From Klebsormidium nitens (taxonomy: Eukaryota > Streptophyta > Klebsormidiophyceae > Klebsormidiales > Klebsormidiaceae): 64,000 nt of DNA. Below the pieces are notes generated by a model, which worked only from the letters and a program-made list of their open reading frames with translations, had not been told where the DNA came from and ran no database searches. The position numbers and the translations under genes were made by a program. Below are positions 52,050-64,000 of this stretch, in pieces (position 1 is the first letter of the stretch; each line of letters opens with the position of its first letter). The DNA lies in the NCBI GenBank assembly GCA_000708835.1, contig DF237070.1, positions 62,001 through 126,000 on the forward strand, in the 5' to 3' direction.

Positions 52050-53878
52050 TTACTTGTAGACAAACTTCTTGCACCACGATGTAAACATAACGTCAATGGA
52101 CGAGCTTCTGTCCTTGTAGGTTCCAGATTCTTCTAGAGATCTGGCCCAGGCTTTTGAGACTTCTCCCTGCTCCTTCCGCGGTAGAGACATGAACAACGTC
52201 TGTGTCAAGTATTCAAGTTTCTTCACCTCTAACCCACGTCTGGACTTCCTACAGATCTCTGTCATCCACACTTCCAAAAGGTGCGACTTGTGCTCTATGG
52301 GTACTGGGTAAGCACACCCTGCAGCCGCTTCGAGTATAACCAGAAAGGCAGCCTTCGGACCCCAGCTGGACAGGGTAGGCTCCTCCTCTACTTGATTCCA
52401 TGATTCGATCAGCTCAGGAACAAGCTCAGGCAGCTTTCCACAAAAGCAGAGAGTGCCCCTTCAAGGCTTCTTCTCTGCAAGCCTCCTTTGAGATGCATCC
52501 TCATCAGGTCCAGAGGCTCACTCGTTTTCTTGAAGTTCCTTGTCTCAGGTTTTACGAATTCTCCGAGTAGGTTGCCGGACGAATCGTCGATTTCTGTCAA
52601 GGCCCACACATGCCTGCAGCAATCTTGGTGTGCTGCACTCAAAGAGAAGAAGACTTCCCCGGCAGCTTCAACAGAGTTCTTCAAGTTGGTACAAGCCGCC
52701 AGATTTACTCTGTACCCAGAAGTTCTCAAACTGGCCCCAGCCAAGATACACGCCCGAGCGATTGGGACCTTTTCATCCTCCTACAAGGTTGTGCTTCGTA
52801 TCAAAGTGAGCACATTGGAGAGGAGTCCAAATACTGCGTCGGCGCTTGCCTGATCTTCCAAGCCTTTCCTGTCAGCAAGCCTGCTGAAATCAGCTGCGAG
52901 CTCCTCGGGCTTGACGAATGCTTCTGTCGCTTCGTTGTGGCAAACGTCGTGTGTCACACAGAAACGGAGGAGCTGCGCCAATGCAGAGATCGTGCGCGAA
53001 AAGTGCTGGCTAGAGAGTTCCAAGCCTCCATGCAAAAGCTGTTCAAACTTGCCTTGAAGCTCCACAATTTGATAAGAAACTGCATCCTCAATGAAATCCT
53101 TGGGAAGACCTTGCCACTTCGACTTGGCATGAGTGTGAAGAAGTTCTTCCGCCGTCCCACTTTGAGCGAGCATCCCCATTAACAGGATCTCGAAGAAAGG
53201 CTCCAAGAACGTAGAGTCCCTCTCAAACTCTGCCAGCTTCCCTGCCACAGCCTTGGCAACCTCGGAACCGAGCCCCTGTACAATCTCTTTGATGCTGTCA
53301 ATGTCTTCTTCCGGCCAAACCGCAGCGTTCAAGTACTCACAACATGCTTGGATTGGATTCTCGCACCCCAAGAAGCTGGCCGCCTGCAGGACTGCCACAG
53401 CCTGTTTTGTATCTCGAAACGGGAGAGGTTGCTTTCTCCTATTTGCACCTTCAGACGTACTGTACGTCAGCAGCTGCAATGCAAGTGAACTAGCACTTGC
53501 GTCCTCGCACTCAACTATGAGCTCCGGCAGTTCACAGCCGCTTGAACCTTTCTCTTCAAAGCCTTCGGCTTCCAGGTTCCAACGGGACAGTCTGGCTTCA
53601 AAGTAGGAAGATACCTCTCGCAGCTTGCTTGTATGCAAGCGAAGACTTATTTCTTCAAGTTGCCCACAGATCTTGTTGTCGACTGTCGTGTCTGGATTTG
53701 CGGAAGAGGAGATGATACCACTCACGGTACTTTTACTTTTCTGACGTCCCTCCTCAGTAACCCGCCAAAAGTTGGGACCGCCTTCCAGGGCTGCGGAAGC
53801 AGTCTCTTGCTCTGCCTTGCTTGGCGAACGGAGTACAACGATGATATCTTGTGCTGCAGCGGAGTCACCAAGAGCCAT
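52050..53878 (-). pseudogene. BTB/POZ domain protein, copy 2, with a premature stop and a frameshift
   Basis: Homologous to copy 1 along its whole length (BTB region with CELPELIVECEDASASSLAL, AVAVLQAASFLGCENPIQAC, then the helical extension). From the ATG at 53878 the frame is open for 365 codons, then meets TAG at 52781-52783, where copy 1 has a glutamate codon in SLEEEKK. The same frame resumes directly (IARACILAGA) to about 52430, where one base is missing relative to copy 1. The frame then shifts and stops at 52409. The C-terminal block after that (to 52050) is intact in the other frame and lacks the stop found in copy 1. A one-base insertion also puts the first upstream ATG out of frame, so the second ATG is used. 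A truncated product is possible. Confidence 0.83.
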
Positions 53879-55118
53879 GTCTTTGCTCGCAGGTTGCGCT
53901 CATATTTTCAAGTGCAGTTTTTTTCTTAGCTCTTCTGAACAAACTCGCAAGGACTGTTCAGAGTCGGTTGCATCTTCTGACGTACTCAGACGTACTCGAA
54001 CCTTCCAAGCTATTGCCGCGGCCGCGGCGCGCTGCCACAAAGGATCGGGTTTATCAGGCGCGGCTTTAACTTACTGTGCAGTGCCAGGTAAGTTGGCCGC
54101 CCGTGAAGCCGCGCCCGGCTGCGCGAAGGGCGCGCGCGGCTGCGGCCGCCAGCCGGCCGCCGCCCGGCCGCGTGAACTGTACTTTCAAATTCATGCAAGT
54201 TTGAGCGCTCTAAACACCACCAGTTTGCTGAAATTCGCTGCATTTAGCACGTATGTCATCCATAACACCGTCATTTTTCTGGTTCAATGATCGTCGATCA
54301 GCTCTTTCTGCAAACGCGTGCAAACATTCAGAAATAGAGATCGAAAGTCCGTCTATAAAGCTGCACATAGTATGTGACGCGACGGACTCGACTCGGATAA
54401 ACGGATAAGTTCATGCTGCACGGACCTACGTACATCGTGCCTAGTTGTATGTATAAAAGTATTTCTTCCAGGCCCGTCGTCACTGTGCCAAAGACGTACC
54501 TTTTTTGCAAAAGGCTGCGCGCCGGGTTCCATTGAGATCAAACCCAGGCTGGCTATAGGTAAGTACGTCTTATGCTCTTACCGTCAGAACATAGTCCATC
54601 GGACCCTCGACCTCAAGCTATTGGCATATGCACCGTCACAGCTAGACGTATGCAAGCGTCCTACTGGGCGCAACATGGCGCCGCCAGATTTTGAATATGC
54701 GGCCTCGGACCGGCGGTTTCCTTTTGCGAGCTATTCGTAGTCGCAACTATTTATTGCATGATGCATATAGCAATTCCGTCTCGGTTCTACAGCAGTCGGC
54801 TGGGCCCATTAGAAGGACCATTAGACTGAACCGGATCCGAGATCAGCTTAGCAATGATCATCCGGCGGACGCCACTTCTGACAAACCTCTATGGTTGCGG
54901 GATAGTGGACTCAAGAGTTGAGCATCCGCATCTTGCTCATGTGCAACACGTGTCCTCCGACAATGTTCCAAGAGTTAACAAAAGAGTCGAGGAGCTCAGT
55001 ACAAGGCAACGGCTATGTTACAGTAGATGCATTCACTTGAAGAGTTAGAGGACACAACTTGTGGGAACAAGCCGCGCAGCGTCTCAGCAGATCAGACCGT
55101 TTCGATGATATTTGGATT
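53879..55118. other. Region between BTB copy 2 and the CA1P-like phosphatase
   Basis: Holds the promoter region of BTB copy 2, including GC-rich DNA at 54010-54180 with the palindrome CCGCGGCCGCGG (54016-54027), and the 3' region of the phosphatase gene. From about 54240 to 55118 I see no gene, repeat or regulatory element that I can support. Confidence 0.45.
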
Positions 55119-58100
55119 TTAGTACTCTTCGTCCTTAAAATCTGGCCGTGTGACAGGAATCGCCCATCGGCCTAAATGCGCGGTGTAATTGAGACACCGC
55201 ACGACACCCCTGCCGGATGGCCCATCCGGAAAGTCGATCACGCTAACGCTTCCCGTTTGTAGGTGAAACCTGTCTAGGTAGTCGGGCGTTAACCCAAGGC
55301 AATGGCTGATCATAGCAACATGTGTCGACTCGTGTCCCACTACCAAGACGAGCTTATCGCCCTCCTCCCCGCTGTTTTCCAACACTTCCAACACCTTTTT
55401 CCACGCTCGGCCCGCCTGTTCCCAAGCCTCGTTCAATTTTCCATTCCCGTCCTGGCTGAGTGACTCCGCCGACTCTCCCTGTAAAGAATCGGATGCAGAA
55501 AGTAGAAGTGAGTCTCACGAAACAGCGTGCGGAAACGGAATTGAACACTGGCAAATCAAGCTTCAGTTCACTGTAGCGGCCAACATTCGATCTTCTTTTC
55601 GAGATTAGTTGATGAATCCAGGTCGAACACCATGAACCATCGGCTTAGCATCGCTTCGAAAACGCCTCAACTGGACCATTTTGCCATCCGCGTGAATTTC
55701 AAACCCTGCACGACTCGTCGCCACACCATACGCCTTTCTCAACGGTCCATTTGATCGAAGTTTGGCCTGTCCAAAATCCATTGCGCCTGATCTTTGCCTT
55801 GTCTGTGCATCCAATCCCCAGATATTGCACTGGACAAATCCAGCCGACGAGCTAAGTCTTGAAGAGAAACCCCCGAGTAGACCAGCCTCGTCTCCAACTT
55901 GCGAGAGCTGTGGTGACAGGGCTCGGTTGCAGATCGGCACAGAAAACACTGAGCTAAGTTTCGACCGCAGACTCCATAGAGCTTCCCAGTTTTAGGGACT
56001 GCAAACGGAACGACCGACGGGAACCTGGAGGACTTTTCTGCAGAAGTCAAGCTTCAGTCCATAAATGGTGGGCACTTAAAGTTTCAAGAACCATACTTGG
56101 TTACGATCTGAACGTCAAGGCATTCCAGGATTTGCGGCTTACCTCGGGAATCTGGAGGTTCAGGTCCTGCAGCTCCGGCACCTCGATGGTGTCAACAAAG
56201 CGCGGCTCGCAGTAGTCCTTTAGGCAGTACGCGTTCTCTTGCAGCTGGAAAAACCGACACACAAGAATGACTCTGATTGTTCAGCCCCAGAAAGAATGAA
56301 TGGGAAAATGCATCTCAAAGACTTGAATACCAAGCGTCTTTCTCAGACGGCACGACTTGGAGATTACTTCTTCTGTGACGAAATGGATGCGACTCTTTTC
56401 TTTTGCCGCATGGAAGGCGAAGGACATCGAAGAGTCCTGGGGAGAAAAACGAGAGCCGAAGTCAACAGTCCAATTTTCCTATCGCAACCAACGTAGGCCC
56501 AAGATACAATGAGAGGTGAATGACGTACCACTCGTATCTCTTCTGCAGCAGCAACGGCGCGCCCCGTGGGGCTGGTGACGATGGTGTCGATAGTGACGTC
56601 CAGCAGCAGCTCTGCCGTCTTTCGGGACTGCAATTGATTTACATCTATGTTTCATTTCTTTCTTTGATTTGCCATCCCATTTAGAAGCGTCCGTTGAGAA
56701 CGTAACCCTCTGAAACCAAACCCGAAATCTCGAAGTAACCGGCTATAGAGCTCCCATAACAACCAGTCAATAAGATGGAAGGACAAAGTCTGCTTTCCTC
56801 AAAACTAGGCGTCACTGTTTCAGAAACCGACGTGTAGACACCACTATTTTTAAAACGGTCATCTCGAAAGGCACCAAGCCTTCTTACAGCAGACACATGC
56901 TCTTCACTACAGCACAACCTAAAGCCTTCGGAACCTGCTTTTCGGAGTCTTCCAAGTCTTTCCAAAAACAGTAAAAAGATGGTTGAAACTTACCTGAACG
57001 ACTCCCAGCATGTTCATCGGTTCCTCCTGAGTAGCTGGTTTCTTCCCCTGCAAAGGCAGAAGTACGTCCTTCTGAGCGGAGCGGACCGAACGGATTGGAC
57101 GGAACACAAGGGGCGGCTCAGGTGCACCTTCTTAGGAGCAGCCGTCTGCGCATCTTGTGTCCGAAGAATCGCACATAAGCGTTCCGAGTTATTGCAGATA
57201 CGATCTACAGACCCTTCTCGAAATCACGCCAATATTATACCTCGATTGGCTCTGATGGTTGCTATCCGAAGAGAGGGCTGCCCAAAATTTGCTATCAGCA
57301 CATGTTGTCATTTCCGCCACACCGTTAGTAGATACGCAGTGATGCACTTTACTAAGTGACAATTGGTGGCGCAAGAGGAGGTTGCTCTCCACAACACTCT
57401 AACAAATGGCAGATACGCTCTCCCCGAGCCTGTCAACGTCAGTTCTCATCATCAAAAAGAACCAAACAAAGGCCCCCTACATCTGAAGTACAAGCTCCGT
57501 TACAACGAAAATCAAGACATACACTCACATCGCCTGCTAGAAAAGTCCACTCGGCTCAAAATGCTCCAATCTCACTACAAGACTGGTCCGCTTGTATCTG
57601 ACAATCGACTCAAGACAAGGACATGCCAACGCACCACAATAGCCGGGGTCTATGGGACCGGCTAGTCACTTCCTAGATAAACGCATAATCCGTACCTGGA
57701 GTGTGCTATCTGTCGCCCCGTGCCGAACGAGCACCAACCGGCACTTCGCTTTCCGGCCCGCGGACGTTCCCGCAGAAGCGGCGATCGGAGGACCAGGCGT
57801 CTGTAGGCAGAAGGAAATCTCGACCTTGCGTTAGCGACTGCAAAAACCCCCATGCGATGCATATTTTGACCGGCTTAACGGGCATAACGCCATCCAAATT
57901 GGAGTCGCGAACGAGCCGCGTGTCCTGGCAAAAACTTGTTCTCTGCTTGCGTGTCAGCACCAACAAGGGGATGGCCCAGAGTCCTAAACAAAGAGGAACG
58001 AGAAAACATGTCCCGATGCTTTCTTTGACTGCCAGGAAACTGGGGAGGCGAAACAACGATCGGTTCACAGTTGTTCACGGATCACCAATCTTCTGTCCTT

Positions 58101-61007
58101 TCTCGCCAAAGGCCGTGGGATTGCCAAACTTTAACACGACAGCCTCAAGCTCCGCTTCGACACGCCGCCTGCGCCTCACCTGGTTCAAGCGTTCCAGAGA
58201 CACCTTGGGGGGGCCGTCTGGGTCGGCATTGGGGGTGAAGTCGAGCACGCTGACCCCGCAATTGCTCTGAAGTAGGAGCCGGAAGTATATGGGGTCCAGG
58301 CCTGCGAGCAGGAGATCGATGCAAGTCATTCCCTGAGATTCCTTCTCTGCTGAGTACGGTGCAAATAACAGGGCGCCCCAACTAGAGCGGTAGCTATGAA
58401 ACCTGTCTCATGGTTTCTTGGACTCCCAGAACACCTGATTATCCAAAAGGTTGCTCGAAACACCCGAACTGGGGGGCCAGGATACTTCTCAAGAGACCGG
58501 AAATGATTGCTGGCAGTCAACTTGAGCTCCATTTTCAGAAGCGAGAATGATTGTGACGCGGATGCTGGCAGTGGCCGAAGTGAGACCGAGACATGTACAT
58601 GCATACTGAAGGCAATTTTGAGAGGTCCACCGTCGGTCCTGTTTGGGGTCGTCCTTTCGCTGGACTGCCTACGATAGAAATTGCGAGTACTTTTCAGGAC
58701 CTAAAGTGGTTGTCTCAGTCAAGAGACAATTGTCAGCTTCCATCGATGGCAAAAGAGACGGGAAGAACAAGAACCATTGACAATAGACGGCAGACGGGGC
58801 ACATTACGAAGCTACAAACCATGCAGAAGAGAAGTTCTCCTGCTGCGTGCATCCCGTCAGGACTGCAGACACAGCGACAGGGATATGCCAGGGACGCTTT
58901 TTGAGCTTCAAATGAACCAAGCAACTCGAGATGCGAGCCATTGGAGATACGAAACGATATTGAGAGAAACGAAGAAAAGACAGCGCAGAAAGGGGTATAA
59001 ACAAAGTCTTTGTTTAGTCGCCCCACCTGTTGCTGTTGCCACGAGCGCTTGGTTGACCGCGTTATGCGCCACCACAAGTGCCGACCTGCTCTTGTCCTTG
59101 AGAATCAGGTCCCAGCAGGAGCGCGCGCGCGCCCAGAGCTCGCGCACCGGGTAGTGCCCGTCGATCTCAAAATTGGCAGCGTCCTTCTGCCACATTTTGT
59201 ACTGCTCGCCGAAGCGCTCTTTACCCTCCTCCTTGTACAGGCCCTGCGCACGCCAGGGCATCTTCCCTTTACCTTTGAGATGTTTGCAACGTCAACGTTT
59301 GTTGCAACCTTTGTGTATCTGCTTGTTTGCTTCGCTTTTCCAATTTGTTCTCCTTCCATGTGCTTATTCAAAGCTGTGTTAGTAGGGCCTGTTATTCCAT
59401 GTACAGGCCTTGCAACGGGCAGATTCTCTTATCTTCATTATTACGTCTGGTGAGGACGTCAGCATGAGGTCAGCAGGGTTCTGGGACTCTTGAGCTAAGA
59501 CAAGGTCCTGACTCCCCATGGAGCTGCCGGCCTTTCCAGGGATGTATGTTGTAAAGCGAACCGCTGTAATTTGACGCTCTCAGCTTGCAAGCGAAGCTGA
59601 GGGGTGACTTTTGCAGAGGCTACATTGAAAGCCTGTTTTTGGAGCTTTGAGCGTTCTTCTATGCAGAGAATGCTGTGAAGAAATGCAAATGTCAGACGCC
59701 CCATAGGTGCAATGACCTCTACATCAAGCAGGCTTTTCACCCTTGGGAGCAGGTCACGCTACTCCAGCAGAAGGGGAGTTTGATCAGCTTTTTGCCAGCA
59801 ATGGCCGTGAGTCCGCATAGTTACTGCGTACTATCTCGTTGCTGGTTCTTACAAATATTGGGGGCCGTCCTGTCAGAAGTTGTCTTCTATTTCCCCTTTG
59901 CCTCAGAAACAGGTCGCACAAAAGTGTCAACGAAGAGATTATCTGGAGCCATGGCCAGATGACCCACTGTTTCTGGACGACATTTCTGCCGTAGAAAATT
60001 TACTGCGTGCTTTGAAGTTATCTCTTCAAGCTTGCAGAGCTCACCTGGAACGCATACAGATCAATCTCTCGAAGGTCGTCGACCGGGTACACTGGCCCGG
60101 TGCGCTTGTCCCAGATGATCTCGGCTGTCCGCTTTGACCGGGCCAGAGGGCTGCAGAAGCATTGGGAAAGGCAACATGAAAACAGCTTGAGGAGAGATAT
60201 TTGTGACCACTTGTGTGCTAACAAGTTCCTAACCTTTCACCCTCTTCTCCTGGCGGGAATGAGTGGAGCAACTTTGGATCATGCCTGGCCTCAAATGGAA
60301 ATGCAAGACTTTTGGCAAAGAAAATCTAGTCTGCAGTGTGAATTCTTCTTTCCTGTTCATAAAACTGGTCAGTTGTCTCCCTTAGCTTTCCTTGCTGATT
60401 ATGATTATAGCTTGGCAGCAATTGAAGCTACATGTCATCAGCAGAGATATAGATAAATGAATTGTCTGAGAGAATCGCACCTGTGAAATAGAGCATCAAA
60501 GTTTGCATCCGCCAGCATTTGCCTGCTGGTCTCAGCCTGAATGATCCCCTTCTCCGTCAAGACAGCAAAGTCGGAGCTGCCCTGGATGCGCCCTGCCTGA
60601 TTCCATGTGCTCTCCCCATGCCTTACAAGAACCACCCGCTTCGCTTCCTTAATTGGTGGCAGAGGCGAAAACTGGCAGTCAGGGGTTTGTGCAGACAATT
60701 TGGGAGGACTGGGGACAGGCTGCTGCTCTACCGTTTTGCTGGTTTCAGTAGCCACAGCCATAATGTGGCCCCTCCGAGCAGTGGGGAAGAAGGGAGACCT
60801 TGAATAGGTGCATTGCTTAAGGAGTTCCTTCAGAAGACGCAACTCTGTCCGCCTTTTGCACTGCTCGTGACGGCTTCCCCATGAGGACAGCTTGATGGGC
60901 ACAGCATTTGCATGAGCGAGATTGTTTCCAAAACCGGAGAGGCACCCATGATAAGAACTGGAAGGGGACAGCCTCTCCAACGTGCAACCTACAGAAGAAA
61001 CTGCCAT
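55119..61007 (-). CDS. CA1P: Probable 2-carboxy-D-arabinitol-1-phosphatase, two phosphoglycerate-mutase domains
   Basis: Removes the phosphate from the nocturnal Rubisco inhibitor CA1P and related sugar phosphates in the chloroplast (established for plant CA1Pase). Exons in transcription order: 61007-60481, 60150-60045, 59243-59027, 58301-58180, 57800-57696, 57047-56994, 56627-56529, 56244-56143, 55478-55119, joining in phase to 563 codons. Seen: a basic Ser-rich transit-like N-terminus (1-85); the first histidine-phosphatase domain with LVRHGESTWN, LREIDLYAFQ, DGHYPVRELW and VVAHNAVNQAL; then a second domain with LVLVRHGAT, SRKTAELLLD, VVGHESTHVAM and the family end VIDFPDGPSGRGVVRCLNYT. Order and length match land-plant homologues. 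The second domain keeps an RHG motif. Intron 2 (59395-59415) has a short resemblance to the exon 3 acceptor. Confidence 0.93.
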
Positions 61008-61864
61008 AGCAAGGTCAATTTGTCAGCTGGAAGGCGCCCTTCCTTTCCACAGAATTGAATTTGAAGGTTGTCACGCAATGCAACGTAGACTCTAGAGCGC
61101 GTGCGAATGGCCTTTTGCCAGAACCCTAAATTCGATCAACGCGCGCGAGCAGCAGGCCAACCGCGGCCGCACACCCGCGACCGCGCGGTCGCGGCCCGGC
61201 GGCTCACATTATCGTCCACGTGGCATTATGTTACGTACTAGCTAGGACTCATGATGTCACCGCACCCTGCATGCATAGTAGAGATATCTGAGCACCATAT
61301 GAAAAATGTGAAATGGAACCTTTTGCACTGAAGACGGTCCGACGGAAACATATACCATCCGCACCTAGGGTTGAGCCTAATGTCGCAAGTTTAAGCCCCA
61401 GGGAGTGTATCGTGGAACTCTATGTACGCAAACGACGTATCATGAAGAAACTGAATCAAAGCAACAAACCACGTAAGTTCAATAAGGATCACAACCTCGC
61501 TACATTTTATGCACAGGTAGGATCAGAAGGACGGTTCCATTTAAAGTGCTGATCTTGTACATACATTTATTGAGCTGCTCGTGCGTGTTTGCCTGATTCC
61601 TGTCCCAGTTGCGACCCAACTACAATATGTACATCTACAGTGGTTCACTTGACAAGCAGCTCTCTGAAAGGGAGGTTGTACAGAGCGGTATGCTTTGTAC
61701 ACAGCATGAAACCCCGCTGTATTACCCGTTGCATAAGAAAGGCCTACGGACTCGGAAACTCTAAAGACTATCGTAAACGAACCCGACCTGGTACATCAAA
61801 GTAAGGGCAGCCGACATCTCCTCAGAGCGCACCCACTAGAGGACATCAAAAGCGGGCCACGGCT
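61008..61864. promoter_or_regulatory. Upstream region of the CA1P-like gene and downstream region of the BSD gene
   Basis: About 850 bp between two minus-strand genes. It has a GC-rich stretch at 61135-61205 with an 18-bp palindrome (61176-61193). A 79-codon plus-strand frame at 61313-61552 has no recognisable feature and I do not call it a gene. Confidence 0.45.
61176..61193. other. 18-bp perfect palindrome upstream of the CA1P-like gene
   Basis: CGCGACCGCGCGGTCGCG is identical on both strands. It lies in a short GC-rich island about 170-190 bp upstream of the start codon, like the GC palindromes upstream of both BTB copies. A regulatory role is inference. Confidence 0.6.
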
Positions 61865-63588
61865 TCAACTGACAGTCGACCGCCCATCTTCTGCGTCTAC
61901 TGTCAGCCACTCGTTCCCGCTTTCGCTGTTGGTCCGGCTCCCGCCGTGATTGCTCGCGCTCGTCGCAGCGGGCGAGCTTGGGCTGCCTTCTCCGCTCGTC
62001 TCCTCGTGCTCCATATCACTGCTGCTGCTCACCGTTTTCAACCCCTGGCTCGCAGTTCGGTGCAACTGCACCCATCCCGCGCCCCGTGCAGGGTCCGAAG
62101 ACGACCCCGCCGAACGGTTATCGTCCGCTACTCTCGTGCCGATCGGCTTCAAAACCGGGACGACGTCCTGGCTGGCCCCCTCCTCCTCCTCCTCCAACTC
62201 GCTGAACGACGACTCGTCCTCTTCGTGGGGGTCGCTCTGCCCCTGCTCGCCGCCCCCCTCGCCGTCGTCGTCCAACCAATCATCCACGTCTTCCTCGTCC
62301 GCCCCCTCACGAGGCCCTGTTTGAGCAGGGCCCACCTTCCCTGCAGCCGCTGATCCGTCCCCGGCCTCTCTTTCCAGAGCCTCAGACTCCACCGCTTTTG
62401 CAGCGCTCACATCGGTCTGCTTTGTTGCTGGCCGGTCGCCCGCCTGCGAGGCCTTGTTTGCCGGCGTGTCGACAGTTTCCTTAGATGCTGGTGAACCTTT
62501 TACCGGGTGAAGGAGGGCCTGTTCAGCTGCAGGGCCTGGAACCCCAGTCTCGAAATTGTCGTCCGGCAGGGGTCCCCTTTCCTTCCGCAGCTTTTCCAGG
62601 AGCAGCTTCCGTTCCGTCAGGATCTGCAAGAAGGGTTGAAAGAAAGCAATTACTTCAGGACTGCCGGCATAACAGCGACAAATCCTTGCTAATGGAACAC
62701 CTTTGTCACTTCTACCCTTTCCGTACTACTGCAACAAGAAGCCTTCTCCCCCCAGAAATGGCGTTGGCTTGTAAACCTAGCTTGAGCTTGTAAACTGGAC
62801 GATCGAGCTGAGACAGGACGACGTAAGAAGAACGATTGGAAGGAATGTCTTTCGAAGTCAATCCCAACTACGTTTCAGTCACAGCAATGACTGTTCGCAA
62901 TTGCCATCGTACTCCTTGTAGAATGCTTGAAGATGCATGACAAGAGATGCCTGACTTGCTCAAATGAAAAGACTGGCTGTACTTCAAAAGAGCAACTCAG
63001 TTTGAAAACCGAAGGCACCTGAAAAAGGCTCACAAGGAGTTATGTCAACACCACCGGTGATTGGAAAGGCTAGGGATTCCATACGGGCTAAGAGAAGAGA
63101 AGCGGCAACCGGAAGGGTGCAACTACAGAGGCAGCCATATCCACTTGTGTTGTCCTTAGAGGATGAAAACTTTATGTTGTGAAAGATAAAGAGGTCGGAG
63201 GGCTGGGAAGCGTGTCTACTCAACCAAAAGCACGACCTGTGTGCTAACAGTAAGTAGGAACGAAGCTTCAGGGGCCAAGGCAGCAGCAAAGACGACTTTA
63301 CTACTTGCTCTGGTGCGGCGTGCCTTGGTGAAGATTGAGAGATGCACAAGTGTACAAGAGAAACGACAGGCTGGCAAACATGACGAACAAAGATAGGCAC
63401 CTCAGGTGTCAGTAGCTGTGCGGCGCCCGTGGTCCCCAGCCGCGAGGCGAGGAGCACAAAGTACACCCGCCAGAAGCGCTCCTCGGACATGAAGGCCGGG
63501 CAGAGCTCCGTTCGCATCGCTGCGATCTGGGGGGCTTCTTGCTCCAGGACGTAGACGTGATCTTCTTGGAGCTCCGTCAACGCCAACT
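61865..63588 (-). CDS. BSD domain-containing protein, C-terminal part, 5' end outside the window
   Basis: BSD domains are small three-helix domains found in TFIIH p62, synapse-associated proteins and a plant/BSDC1-like family whose molecular role is not settled. Exons seen: 63588-63401 and 62623-61865 (phase 0 between them), ending in TGA. The first carries the BSD core: LALTELQEDHVYVLEQEAPQ, then the AFMSEERFWRVYFVLLASRL block with the paired F-W and Y-F aromatics typical of the domain. The second starts ILTERKLLLEKLRKERGPL and is otherwise a long acidic, Ser/Ala-rich low-complexity tail with DVDDWLDDD and a terminal NEWLTVDAED. Both are usual for plant members. A small upstream exon may lie at 63930-63958, but its phase only fits if the acceptor is two bases further in (exon from 63586), so I leave it out. 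Confidence 0.8.
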
Positions 63589-64000
63589 CTGCACCACAAA
63601 AATGAGGCTTTCTTGATCAGAGGGTGGGGGGCAGGGAAGGGCTGAACTTCAAAACATTCCCTACTCGCAAAGAGGCCCTAACAAAGTGAAACTTGTAGTG
63701 CAAGCTGTGAACTGTGCGTAAGCACAGCCTTTCCAGAAGGGGACTGCCCATTAGCAACTAGTCAGCTTGCTTCACACCCTATCATCTTCTGAAGGGGGGC
63801 GTAGGAATGAAAATACCAGTCCAGTGTTGGGACTCGATCTCTTGATGAACACCAGAGCATGGGCATGGCAAGTTCGCTATACAATGAGTGATCAAAACTG
63901 CTAATTTGATTGTTCCGAGAACTACTAACTTCATCTCCTTCAGATAATCTGGATAGAGCTGCAGTTGCACAGAAGAAAATAGAAACAGAAGCAGCACTTG

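Noticed and set aside
61313-61552. 79-codon plus-strand open frame upstream of the CA1P-like gene
   Set aside because: No recognisable motif, no homologue I can name, and it lies in a likely promoter/3' region.
1-64000. CRISPR array, operon, phage or bacterial defence system
   Set aside because: The window is intron-rich eukaryotic DNA; no short regularly spaced direct repeats or bacterial gene strings are present.

Overview
This is nuclear DNA from a green-lineage eukaryote. Every gene is read from intact exon chains, with codon phase matching at every junction except where noted. The set includes a 2-carboxy-D-arabinitol-1-phosphatase-type protein (Rubisco regulation), a bacterial-type organellar aspartyl-tRNA synthetase with a transit-like N-terminus, a plant-type BTB protein pair and a patatin-like lipase. 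Introns run from about 150 bp to 1.7 kb, coding density is moderate, and there are no operons or bacterial features. I infer a streptophyte alga (Klebsormidium-like) or an early-diverging land plant; the species cannot be fixed from sequence alone.

Layout: 1-502 (-) start of ER glucosidase II alpha; 1038-7474 (+) DDX10/Dbp4 DEAD-box helicase, 8 exons; 7475-10720 repeat-bearing intergenic DNA; 10721-15201 (+) patatin-like phospholipase, 9 exons; 16475-24474 (-) organellar AspRS, 13 exons; 25833-27485 (+) EIF1AD; 29041-29316 (-) NDUFB7; 29841-35135 (+) HAT/TPR-repeat protein, 7 exons; 35877-40886 (+) unrecognised protein with three identical Cys4 motifs; 41854-44475 (-) mannose-6-phosphate isomerase; 45122-48006 (+) DPH5; 48344-48542 a small TIR element; 49162-50982 and 52050-53878 (-) tandem BTB copies, both carrying lesions; 55119-61007 (-) CA1P-like phosphatase; 61865 to the right edge (-) BSD-domain protein.

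The genes are mostly unrelated housekeeping functions (ribosome biogenesis, translation, respiration, nucleotide-sugar supply, ER quality control, photosynthesis). Several are in divergent pairs with short shared 5' regions.

The most unusual signal is in the introns. In DDX10, AspRS, the HAT gene and the Cys4 gene, introns hold one to four decayed copies of the start of the next exon, often with its polypyrimidine tract and splice acceptor. They lie 100-200 bp apart, and the functional copy is always the most downstream in transcription. The downstream exons often begin with GT (an AG|GT acceptor). This fits recurrent tandem duplication across 3' splice sites. Other points of interest are the BTB pair with lesions at different positions, a TIR element with a perfect 9-bp direct repeat at its ends, and the repeated Cys4 plus GMAAPML architecture.
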